A DNA stretch of 64,000 nt from Butyrivibrio sp. INlla18 (lineage in GTDB: Bacteria; Bacillota; Clostridia; Lachnospirales; Lachnospiraceae): positions 1 through 64,000 of the forward strand of contig NZ_FMXK01000004.1 of the NCBI RefSeq assembly GCF_900103635.1. The letters run 5' to 3'. Positions 51,509 through 58,948 of the stretch are shown here, in pieces; the stretch's first letter is position 1, and every line of letters starts with the position of its first letter. A model generated the notes under the pieces. The model did no database searches. It was not told the DNA's origin and worked only from the letters and a program-made list of their open reading frames with translations. The position numbers and the translations under genes are program-made.

Positions 51509-53605
51509 TCAAATATAATTCATTAAGCTAGACTGGCTGATCTTACCAGTTGCCATAAGACTTGCTTCATAAGTAGTCTGAGCTGATGTGAGCTGAGTGA
51601 CAGTCTCGGCAAGATCAATGTCCTCATTTTCTGACTGAAGAGTTTTAAATGTTGTTGTCTGGCTCATAAGTCTTGTATTAATAAGATCAAGTCTTTTTGA
51701 TTTAGTGCCATTTTCAGTAACTGCAAGGTTTGCAGTATCAAGAGCTTTTTGAAGTGAAGTAATCTTATGTTCAAACTCCTTTTGAATTTCTTCTCTCTGA
51801 TAGTCATAAGCTTTCTGTGCTGACTCAATTTCGATCTTAAGCTTAGTTTTTTCTGTATCAGAAGATGATGATTTCAACTTATCATTGAGGATCTTAAGTG
51901 TACTCTTCATCTGAGTAAGCTGATTGAGTTTATCCTTCAGATCATCCACATCTCTTTTAACACTTGTTGTGAATACCGCGTCAGCTGTAGTGTTAACAAC
52001 TACTGACTGTGCAAAACCTACATCATAAGCGATGTCGTGAGCTGCTGAACCTCTGTTATATAGTACTGTACCATTTTCATCGGTGAATTGGCAATTAAAT
52101 AAATTCTCAGGCTTGATGTCACCTGTATTCCATTCCTTCTTGTCATAGATAACGTCGATAGTATTGGCGTTTATAAGGTCTGGAAGAGTTGAAAGCTTGT
52201 TTGTAAGCTCTTTATTCAAAAGAACCTCACCTGTAGCTGCATTAAATACTGCAATAGCGCCCTCTTCTCTGGCAACAAGATCATTATAGAACTCATCGAT
52301 ATCATCATCTGATGTTGTTGAATAGATCATCTTATCTTTTGTGATATTTAATGTAGTCTCTTTGTATGAAGAATGGATACTGCCGTTTCCTGTTACATTT
52401 ACTACGTTCTGAGTAGATGTTCCATCAGCATTATCAGTTATATTATGGTCTTTGATGGTATATGTTCCATCACTGTTAACTACGCAAGTTGCTGCATTGC
52501 CATTGTACTCGATCTCCATTGAGTAAGTCTGGCCAATAGCCTGAAGGAGCGGAAGTCCAAAATGGATCTGCTCGCCGTCATCGTTTGTATATGTGATAGT
52601 TGCCTTCTGAACAGAATCAAGGTTTGTCTGACCTGAAGCAATATTGCTGCTCTGCTTGGCAGGATCATAGATTCCGTTAGAGTCGATTCCAAATGTATAT
52701 GTCTGAGTATCGCTGTTAGCAGTGATATCATAAGTTCCATCGTAATGAGAAACTACTGTATAAGTAATTCCTTCGTTGGTAACTGTATAGCTTTCTCTTG
52801 ATCCGCCTGGCTCGATTGCTGGAAGCATAGCGTAAAAGCTCTCACCTTCATTATTAGTAAAGTTGAGCTTAATGACATCCATCTTTTCCTCAACCGTACT
52901 TGTTGCTGGCTGCATCAGTTGCTCTCTCCACTTAAGGGATGGAGTATTGAAGCTGTCTGTAGTGTAGCTTAATGTATCATAAGAAAGTCTGATTCTTCCG
53001 ACTGTCTGCTCTACGATATCGCTCTCATATACAGTATCAGCTGAAGAATCAAGGATCTTTTCAGAATCAAGCTTGCTAAGACCTGTTACTCTGCTGGATG
53101 TACTGATATTAGCAGCCTTGAACTCGTCGTTTATATCCTTGTAATCTGCTGTTGTTGTCTTATCAAATGTAAGGGATGTATCTGTTCTGTAACCTGTAAA
53201 TACGTATCTTCCGGCGTAGTCTACATTACCTGTAGAATAATACTCTTTTGAAAGAGCCTCCATCTGAGTAATGATCGTTCCAAGGTCGTCGATAGTGAGA
53301 TCTTTATTGGCACCCTTAGTAGCCTGCTTAACACAGTCAGTAAGAACAGACGTAACTGTAGAAAGAGCGTCGGCTGTTACATCAAGCCAGCTCTCTGCGT
53401 CCTTAGCATTCTTTTCATAATACTGGGAAATCTGTGTGACGTTACTTCTAAGACGAAGTGCTCTGATAGCAATAACAGGATCATCTGAAGGACGTGTTAT
53501 CTTTTTGCCTGTAGACATCATTGTATTGAGCTGATCCTCACTGATCTTGTTATTGTTAATATTATAAAGGGAATTGTTCTGCATTATTTTGTTAGTGATA
53601 CGCAT
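51509..53605 (-). CDS. flgL: Hook-filament junction protein FlgL, unusually long (698 aa)
   Basis: FlgL joins FlgK to the flagellin filament. The N-terminus (MRITNKIMQNNSLYNINNNK; GKKITRPSDDPVIAIRAL; YVFTGYRTD) and the C-terminal helices (KSKRLDLINTRLMSQTTTF; SLMATGKISQSSLMNYI) are typical. At 698 aa it is more than twice the usual length of about 300. The extra 300 residues (about 200-530) include two related modules, 248-297 and 337-392, each with (T/F)TN(N/D)xGE, LP, a YT/YS-rich strand and a DGTY(D/T)I motif. They should project as surface domains at the junction. GGAGG precedes the ATG. Confidence 0.93.
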   Translation of the reverse strand: MRITNKIMQNNSLYNINNNKISEDQLNTMMSTGKKITRPSDDPVIAIRALRLRSNVTQISQYYEKNAKDAESWLDVTADALSTVTSVLTDCVKQATKGANKDLTIDDLGTIITQMEALSKEYYSTGNVDYAGRYVFTGYRTDTSLTFDKTTTADYKDINDEFKAANISTSSRVTGLSKLDSEKILDSSADTVYESDIVEQTVGRIRLSYDTLSYTTDSFNTPSLKWREQLMQPATSTVEEKMDVIKLNFTNNEGESFYAMLPAIEPGGSRESYTVTNEGITYTVVSHYDGTYDITANSDTQTYTFGIDSNGIYDPAKQSSNIASGQTNLDSVQKATITYTNDDGEQIHFGLPLLQAIGQTYSMEIEYNGNAATCVVNSDGTYTIKDHNITDNADGTSTQNVVNVTGNGSIHSSYKETTLNITKDKMIYSTTSDDDIDEFYNDLVAREEGAIAVFNAATGEVLLNKELTNKLSTLPDLINANTIDVIYDKKEWNTGDIKPENLFNCQFTDENGTVLYNRGSAAHDIAYDVGFAQSVVVNTTADAVFTTSVKRDVDDLKDKLNQLTQMKSTLKILNDKLKSSSSDTEKTKLKIEIESAQKAYDYQREEIQKEFEHKITSLQKALDTANLAVTENGTKSKRLDLINTRLMSQTTTFKTLQSENEDIDLAETVTQLTSAQTTYEASLMATGKISQSSLMNYI

Positions 53606-53688
53606 AGTACAACCTCCAGATAAACTTCCATGTCAAAAAATGCGCATCCATGCAGTCATTTTTGTCATCTACAATACATATCGGCAGA

Positions 53689-55536
53689 TTATACTCCTGT
53701 CTGAAGTATCAATCTGTCATAAATTTCAGTCAGAGTCTGGATCATCTTGGATGAAAGTGTGTATGCGTTCTGATACTTAACAAGGTTTGAAGCTTCTTCG
53801 TCTTCATCTACACCTGCATCTGACAGGCGCTGATTCTTGATAGTTACTTCAAGGGCCTCATAGGTCTTTTCCAATGTTCCAGCATTACTTGAATTAAGGG
53901 CTACGTCTGCAAGAACCTTTGTAAGGTATTCTCCAGAAGTTGCTCCTCTGAATATCTTCTTGGTCTCAAACATCTCTTTTAATCTTGAAAGGTTACCATA
54001 CTCTGATTCACCTTCTGTTATGTCAGCCTTGGTAGCAAATCTCTCTGCGTTCTCGATTATTACACTGTTAACCTCAAAGTTGCCGCCTCTAAGCTTGTAA
54101 TATCCCTTATTCTCAGAAAGGGAAGTAAGCTGTTCGTAGCTATACTGTGCTACAGAGTTAGTATCCATTGATCCTGTCAAAAGAGCTACACCTTCAAGGG
54201 AGTCTGATGTATATCCTGTTACCATGATCTCGTTTACTGCAGACGAGAACTGTCTTACCCACTCGTTCATCTGCTCGAGATAATATGGAATTCCCTGATA
54301 ATCATTACCGTAACCGATAGTAACTAATCTGTTAGTATCAGGTGTACTTGAAAGTGTTGAATTGTCTATAGTAAATGTAAAAGTCTTGTCTCCGTCATAA
54401 GCCCATGAATCATACTTATAGGTCTTGTCGCCGATGTGTATAGTTCCATCCTCAGGAAGAGTACACTTATTCATATCCTTAAGATATGCGGCATCAACTT
54501 CAACCTGTACTGTAACAGGTCTTGCGAGAGAATCGATTATTGTGCTCTTACCGTTAAAGTACTGATTGTTATTGCCATCACGCATAGCAAGCAGTCCTTG
54601 AAGCTCGCCGCCGATAAGCTTGGACTCAATAGAGAAATCTGCAAGTTCCTTGATGTCATCGCCATCTTTGTAGCTGGCTGTTCCCCATTTGATATCATAA
54701 AGTCCTGATACATCGTTCTGGTTAACAGATCCGTCTTCATCTCTTGCTACACAGATCATCCTTCTGTATTCGTAAGTATCAACGAGCTCGTAACCACCTG
54801 CAACCCAGATCTGGAATCTTGTTGCGCCTGTTACTCTGTCTGGATTATTCTCATCAACTACAGGAGTTTCCTTGGTCTCAACTGAAACCAGCTTGGAAAG
54901 CTCATCGATGAGAACATCTCTTTTATCTCTAAGTTCATTGGCTGTTGTGCCAGTCATTTCAATGATGTTGATCTGCTTGTTGATCGAAGCAACTTCCTGA
55001 GAGATTGAGCTGATCCTGTCTGCACAGAGCTTGATCTCTGAGTTGATATCGCTCTGAAGTCCCTGAAGCTGGTTATAAACGTTGTTAAAGTATTCTGTAA
55101 TACTTCTTACAGATGAAACGTATGTAGTCTTGGCTTCTGTTGTGCCTGCCGCTGTCTTAACTGACTGAAGTGCTGCTTCCATCTTTGTAAAAAGAGATGA
55201 GAATCCGGTTGTTCCGTCATCATCAAGGTACTGCTCAACAAGCTTTGTATAGTAGTTCTTTTGTTCTACATTTCCAAGGAGCTGCTCATTATTTCTGTAC
55301 TTAACATCATAAAAGCTATCGCGAACTCTCTCGATCGCGATAGTCTCAACGCCTGCACCGGCGCATCCATATTTAGCAAATACCCTCAGAGCATCTGCAG
55401 CTTCCTGATTAACCTTCTGTCTGCTGTATCCCTTAGTGTCTACGTTTGATATGTTGTTTGCTGTTGTGTTAAGGGCTGCATTAGCAGCGCGAAGACCTGA
55501 TGCAGCGATGTTAAGTCCAAAAAATTGTGATACCAT
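53689..55536 (-). CDS. flgK: Hook-associated protein FlgK, copy 1
   Basis: FlgK sits between the hook and FlgL. The 615-aa protein begins FFGLNIAASGLRAANAALNTTANNISNVDTKGYSRQ, the D0 signature, and ends LVKYQNAYTLSSKMIQTLTEIYDRLI, the C-terminal D0 helix; the central region carries the usual variable domains (SIESKLIGGELQGLLAMRD is the FlgK core segment). It lies directly after a second flgK gene with a 15-bp gap. AAGGAG precedes the ATG. Confidence 0.95.
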   Translation of the reverse strand: MVSQFFGLNIAASGLRAANAALNTTANNISNVDTKGYSRQKVNQEAADALRVFAKYGCAGAGVETIAIERVRDSFYDVKYRNNEQLLGNVEQKNYYTKLVEQYLDDDGTTGFSSLFTKMEAALQSVKTAAGTTEAKTTYVSSVRSITEYFNNVYNQLQGLQSDINSEIKLCADRISSISQEVASINKQINIIEMTGTTANELRDKRDVLIDELSKLVSVETKETPVVDENNPDRVTGATRFQIWVAGGYELVDTYEYRRMICVARDEDGSVNQNDVSGLYDIKWGTASYKDGDDIKELADFSIESKLIGGELQGLLAMRDGNNNQYFNGKSTIIDSLARPVTVQVEVDAAYLKDMNKCTLPEDGTIHIGDKTYKYDSWAYDGDKTFTFTIDNSTLSSTPDTNRLVTIGYGNDYQGIPYYLEQMNEWVRQFSSAVNEIMVTGYTSDSLEGVALLTGSMDTNSVAQYSYEQLTSLSENKGYYKLRGGNFEVNSVIIENAERFATKADITEGESEYGNLSRLKEMFETKKIFRGATSGEYLTKVLADVALNSSNAGTLEKTYEALEVTIKNQRLSDAGVDEDEEASNLVKYQNAYTLSSKMIQTLTEIYDRLILQTGV

Positions 55537-55551
55537 AGCATTCTCCTTACA

Positions 55552-57210
55552 TTAACTACCAAGTGTAGTAACCAAATGTTCCAACATCTCACTTACTACG
55601 TTTATATATCTACTTGATGCGTTGTATGCATTCTGAAACTGGATCATATACTCAAGTTCTTCATCACTTGATACGCCAACAATCTGTTCTCTGCCATATT
55701 CAATAGCTGTAACTGTCTGTTCCTGGGCAGCTGTGATGCTGTTATAAACATCTCCTGAGTTAGCTACCTGTGAAACTAGAGCGTTGTAATAAGAAATAAA
55801 GTTATTCCTACTTGCAACGTTAGGATTTAATGTGTACTGCTCTTTATTAAATGCTTCCTTAAGAGCTGTCATTGTTGCAGTATCTTCACTTCCGTCTACA
55901 TTTCTGAAGGTGAAGGTTGTTGGGTCTTTTAACAAAATAGGATTGACCTGGGAATTCATGATAGTAAATCCAGTATCGATAGTTCCTGCAGGGTGCTCCT
56001 CATCAATATCATAAGTGAGCTTGTCACTGTCATTGGCTACAACAAAGAGCACGTAATCTGACTTAAGTCCTATTGTGTTATCAAGAGTTGCTGGATTACT
56101 CTCGGCGTCCTCCATTACCTTGTTGATGGCTGTCATGATGTTGTGGATCATCTGATCAAACTCAGCTTCAACGTTCATGATGACTGACTGTGCGATGTTT
56201 GTATTGTAGTAATCTTCACTCTCAGTAATGTCGTGGTATGTTGCGTTGTGATCACCTCTTGCTAAAAGAACTGATTTAAGCTTTCCAATATCAGTATCTG
56301 TAGTTGAGGATACTGTCTGCTCTAAGTTGTAAACATGTCCGCCATCGATTGATGCAATGTACTCTATACCATATTCGTCATATTCTTTTCTTGCTGCATA
56401 CTCCCAGTATGGTGTTGCATAACCAACTGAACTTACTAAGGTTCTGTCGATTCCGATATGATTTACATGGTCAGTAGTTACAAATGAAGATCCTTCAAAA
56501 AGAACTGTTACATTTCCAAGGGTATCTTCGTAGTAATCTATTTTTCCAAGCTCACCAAGTTTATCAAGGAGCTTGTTTCTTTCATCTCTAAGATCGTTTG
56601 CTTTTTCTTCTCTGCCAGACTCGATATTTACGATATCTTCGTTGAGCTGTCTGATCCTGTCACCGTAGCTATTAATGTTATCTACGATGCCTTCGATCGT
56701 TGCATCAAGGTTATCCTGATATGAAACAAGACCGTCATATACGCTCTTTGCTCTTGTAAGGAACTCATTTGCTCTTGTTACGAGAGCACTCTGTGCTACT
56801 GCTGAGCAAGGATCCTTGGCAAGTTCTTGAACTGCTGTCCAGAGGTTATTGATAGAAGTTGCAAACTCTGATCCGTTCATTTCCTGAAGCTGATCTTCTA
56901 CTTCTTCAAGACACTTCCTAGAAACATCATAAAAAGCGTATCTTCCTGATTCTTTCCTATAAGAGCTATCAAGAAATTCGCTTCTGACCTGCTTACAATT
57001 ATTATATTGAACGCCGGTACCGATCTGCTTCCAGGCAATACATTCATTCTTCTTTTCAAGAGTCTGATATGCCCTTGTGCCCTGAGACACCTGCTGTCTT
57101 GTATAGCCTTCGGTATCTATATTGGCCATGTTATGTGCAGTTGTATTTAATGCGTTCTGTGATGTCTGTAATCCTGACTGACCCACATATAGATTTGCCA
57201 TAAGAGACAT
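55552..57210 (-). CDS. flgK: Hook-associated protein FlgK, copy 2
   Basis: A second full-length FlgK-type protein, 552 aa: MANLYVGQSGLQTSQNALNTTAHNMANIDTEGYTRQ at the N-terminus, ERKLLDKLGELG-like helix, DIGKLKSVLLARGDHN core segment and IQFQNAYNASSRYINVVSEMLEHLV at the end. It diverges strongly from copy 1 between the terminal helices, so the duplication is not recent. Most flagellar systems have one FlgK; two could form alternative or stacked junction layers. AGGAGG eight bases before the ATG; a structured 130-bp leader lies upstream. Confidence 0.93.
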   Translation of the reverse strand: MSLMANLYVGQSGLQTSQNALNTTAHNMANIDTEGYTRQQVSQGTRAYQTLEKKNECIAWKQIGTGVQYNNCKQVRSEFLDSSYRKESGRYAFYDVSRKCLEEVEDQLQEMNGSEFATSINNLWTAVQELAKDPCSAVAQSALVTRANEFLTRAKSVYDGLVSYQDNLDATIEGIVDNINSYGDRIRQLNEDIVNIESGREEKANDLRDERNKLLDKLGELGKIDYYEDTLGNVTVLFEGSSFVTTDHVNHIGIDRTLVSSVGYATPYWEYAARKEYDEYGIEYIASIDGGHVYNLEQTVSSTTDTDIGKLKSVLLARGDHNATYHDITESEDYYNTNIAQSVIMNVEAEFDQMIHNIMTAINKVMEDAESNPATLDNTIGLKSDYVLFVVANDSDKLTYDIDEEHPAGTIDTGFTIMNSQVNPILLKDPTTFTFRNVDGSEDTATMTALKEAFNKEQYTLNPNVASRNNFISYYNALVSQVANSGDVYNSITAAQEQTVTAIEYGREQIVGVSSDEELEYMIQFQNAYNASSRYINVVSEMLEHLVTTLGS

Positions 57211-57236
57211 ATCCGTTTCCTCCTTGATTGATATTT

Positions 57237-57342
57237 GTCTTTTTTGCGGCCTATTTTAGGGCGCAAAAAAGACACTACTGAAATATTCAGTACTTCCTCG
57301 GGCTATCCAATGCGATGTACCACCCTTCATCATGAGTGGTAC
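57237..57342. repeat. Three stacked inverted repeats between flgN and flgK
   Basis: Perfect arms at 57237-57248/57262-57273 (12 bp, with an inner 4-bp stem), 57276-57282/57286-57292 (7 bp) and 57317-57323/57336-57342 (7 bp). They fill the gap after the flgN stop and before the flgK ribosome site. None is followed by a T-run on the minus strand, so simple termination is unlikely; RNA processing, stabilisation or attenuation are possibilities. Confidence 0.7.
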
Positions 57343-57861
57343 TTACTGCTTTGCATCGAACCCGCCCGAAGTGTAACCTAAACATTCGCCTGTAGTGTCT
57401 AAAGCTCTGGAATAATTCGCCGTCTGTGGAGCGCTTTTTGACGCTTGGATGATGTTCATTTCGAATTGTACCATTTCCAAAGAACTAAGAAGTAGTTCCT
57501 GGTTCTGGCCGTTTACACGTCTAACATTGTCTGCTACAGATACCAATCTGTCTCGCTGCAATGCCAGATTCTTCTGATCTTCTGGTCTCTTCTCGAGAAC
57601 AGTTATCAGGTCGGTCAGTTTCAATGAATCAACATCCTTGTTGAGTACATTGGCAATATCCTTCATAGCTGTCATTCTTTTTTTCTCGAGGGACTGGATA
57701 TTACCTATTACGCACTGCTCCTCATCCGTGATTTCCGCAAGTTTCAGAAGATCACCTGAAACAATAATTGTGGTCTTCTTACTAGATAACCCCAGTAATT
57801 TCTCGTACATTCCGCATTCCTGATCAAGCACGTCGACCAGGTTTTCCATTAGACTTGCCAC
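57343..57861 (-). CDS. flgN: Flagellar chaperone FlgN-like protein, GTG start
   Basis: FlgN-type export chaperone for FlgK/FlgL: all-helical, MENLVDVLDQECGMYEKLLGLSSKKTTIIV at the start, AEITDEEQCVIGNIQSLEKKRMTAMKDIANVL in the middle and a QNQELLLSSLEMVQFEMNII helix. Context between flgM and flgK supports it. The GTG at 57861 is preferred: AGGAGG lies nine bases upstream, while the ATG at 57870 directly touches the site. The tail ends GYTSGGFDAKQ. Confidence 0.88.
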   Translation of the reverse strand: MASLMENLVDVLDQECGMYEKLLGLSSKKTTIIVSGDLLKLAEITDEEQCVIGNIQSLEKKRMTAMKDIANVLNKDVDSLKLTDLITVLEKRPEDQKNLALQRDRLVSVADNVRRVNGQNQELLLSSLEMVQFEMNIIQASKSAPQTANYSRALDTTGECLGYTSGGFDAKQ

Positions 57862-57893
57862 TGGAATCATCCTCCTGATTATTATTTATTTAA

Positions 57894-58181
57894 TTAAGAA
57901 AGCTCACTTGCTTCTTCGTATTTAGCCAGTAATTTGTCGGCAAAAGCCTCTCCACTTACGTTATAAGTACCATTTTTGATAGCAGCCTTGAGCGAAGCCA
58001 CAACGTCTTCTCTAACGTCTGGCGTAGCGCTAACAGCCTGTTTAGCAACCTGGATATCTTTTCCAATTGAAGAAAATGATACAGTATCTCTAATATCATT
58101 AGTCTTCTTGGCCGCCTGGGTCTTATTAACTTTGTTGTTAGAGTAAATCTGCTGAACCTGACTGTATGCTTCTATACGCAT
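57894..58181 (-). CDS. flgM: Anti-sigma-28 factor FlgM
   Basis: FlgM holds sigma-28 inactive until it is exported through the completed hook. The 95-aa protein has DTVSFSSIGKDIQVAKQAV and RAD-type VREDVVASLKAAIKNGTYNVSGEAFADKLL, the sigma-binding C-terminal helices of the family. It heads the flgM-flgN-flgK-flgK-flgL-fliW-csrA run and is itself preceded by two sigma-28 promoters, giving negative feedback. AAGGAGG precedes the ATG. Confidence 0.95.
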   Translation of the reverse strand: MRIEAYSQVQQIYSNNKVNKTQAAKKTNDIRDTVSFSSIGKDIQVAKQAVSATPDVREDVVASLKAAIKNGTYNVSGEAFADKLLAKYEEASELS

Positions 58182-58224
58182 ATCTCATCCTCCTTCCCTG
58201 GAGTATTTTTTACTTCTACAACAT

Positions 58225-58251
58225 TTATCGGTAGAAGTCGCCATTACTTTA
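58225..58251 (-). promoter_or_regulatory. Proximal sigma-28 promoter of flgM
   Basis: Minus strand TAAA (58248-58251), exactly 15 bp, ACCGATAA (58225-58232), one mismatch to consensus. The -10 box lies in the loop of an 8-bp inverted repeat, ACTTCTAC (minus strand) with GTAGAAGT, spanning about 58213-58239. Confidence 0.72.
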
Positions 58252-58322
58252 GTTTTTTACTAAAAATATTTTCATGGCGTAAACACCCAAGGTTTACTCA
58301 CTCTTTCCGCTTTTCACTATTA

Positions 58323-58349
58323 TTATCGTCCAATTCGAAAAAAACTTTA
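58323..58349 (-). promoter_or_regulatory. Distal sigma-28 promoter of flgM
   Basis: Minus strand TAAA (58346-58349), exactly 15 bp, GACGATAA (58323-58330). Same boxes and flanks as the flagellin 1 promoter, including the extended TAAAGTTTTT upstream box. Confidence 0.85.
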
Positions 58350-58398
58350 GATTAATTTTATAATTAATTACAAATTTTGTAAAAAAATTTCGCGTAAT

Positions 58399-58442
58399 AC
58401 CTCGCTAAGTGCTCTACACTACCTCGTCAAGTGCTCTACACA
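58399..58442. repeat. 22-bp tandem direct repeat, two copies
   Basis: 58399-58420 and 58421-58442 agree at 19 of 22 positions (core AAGTGCTCTACAC). It directly follows the flgM promoter region and precedes a terminator hairpin. Function unknown. Confidence 0.75.
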
Positions 58443-58449
58443 AAAGAAA

Positions 58450-58478
58450 AACAGGTGCATTGGCAAGATGCACCTGTT
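58450..58478 (-). terminator. Intrinsic terminator of the short minus-strand unit
   Basis: Perfect 11-bp stem AACAGGTGCAT (58450-58460) pairing with 58468-58478, loop of seven; the minus strand continues TTTCTTTTG after a stem ending in TT. No gene ends nearby, so it implies a short RNA starting near 58565. Confidence 0.75.
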
Positions 58479-58600
58479 CAGGTAGGAGATTTCTTATGAC
58501 TATTGTATGTCACGTGTAAATAACGCCTTGGCATTGACGTTTTTACTTGTTAGCTTCTGCTAACAAAATGTATATTAGCATATGCTAACAAGAAATGCAA
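58479..58600 (-). ncRNA. Candidate small RNA / short transcript with promoter and paired operators
   Basis: On the minus strand TTGCAT (58595-58600) and TAATAT (58572-58577) are 17 bp apart. Two copies of TTAGC-N4-GCTAA, centred near 58581 and 58556 (25 bp apart), cover the spacer/-10 and the start region. About 90 bases downstream is the terminator at 58450-58478. The predicted RNA is about 110 nt. It holds an 18-codon frame without a ribosome site, so a non-coding RNA is favoured. All of this is prediction. Confidence 0.45.
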
Positions 58601-58649
58601 GCGTTTATCGAAAGTTTTTTTACTTTTTTCTTTTTTATCCAAATTCTTT

Positions 58650-58948
58650 TGTTTTTAAGCCTTTCGGCTAAACTTTTTTGTCCTCATTTCAAACTAATTC
58701 TAGCTCTCCTTAGCCTATTATCTTCTTTTCCAACCAATTAGGCTAAAAAATAATCGCTACTTTCGAAGTCAAAATTCAAAAACTAGCAAAAAAATTAGCC
58801 GAAACGATCATTTCTATGATCGTTCGGCTAATCTCACTATTCCAACGCCATAATATTCTTATTTTTTCTTTAGCCTAAAACCTTGTATCATTTCATATCA
58901 GGCTAAATATCGCTAAATTCAGCCATTCTATAGCTGACCAATATTATC
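58650..58948. repeat. Cluster of TTAGCC / GGCTAA inverted repeats
   Basis: Four inverted pairs of one motif: 58658-58661/58666-58669 (AGCC/GGCT), 58710-58717/58739-58746 (TTAGCCTA/TAGGCTAA, perfect 8 bp), 58794-58810/58817-58832, and 58869-58876/58900-58907 (TTTAGCCT/AGGCTAAA, perfect 8 bp). The rest of the interval is AT-rich and without a gene. Only the third pair is an obvious terminator; the others may be operators or relics of a duplicated palindrome. Confidence 0.65.
58794..58832 (-). terminator. Strong intrinsic terminator of the membrane-protein operon
   Basis: A 16-bp stem with one bulge (58794-58810 and 58817-58832) and six-base loop, followed on the minus strand by seven T. It lies about 115 bp after the stop at 58949 and would end the liv-cytidylate-kinase-like-membrane-protein transcript. 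Confidence 0.85.

Noticed and set aside
53678-53685. GCCGATAT on the minus strand before flgL
   Set aside because: The -10-like box is good, but the sequence 15 bp upstream (TCAG) does not match TAAA, so no sigma-28 promoter is claimed.
58496-58519. Seven-codon plus-strand frame (MTIVCHV) with AGGAGA upstream
   Set aside because: No plus-strand promoter or downstream gene makes a leader-peptide role believable; the minus-strand unit explains the region better.
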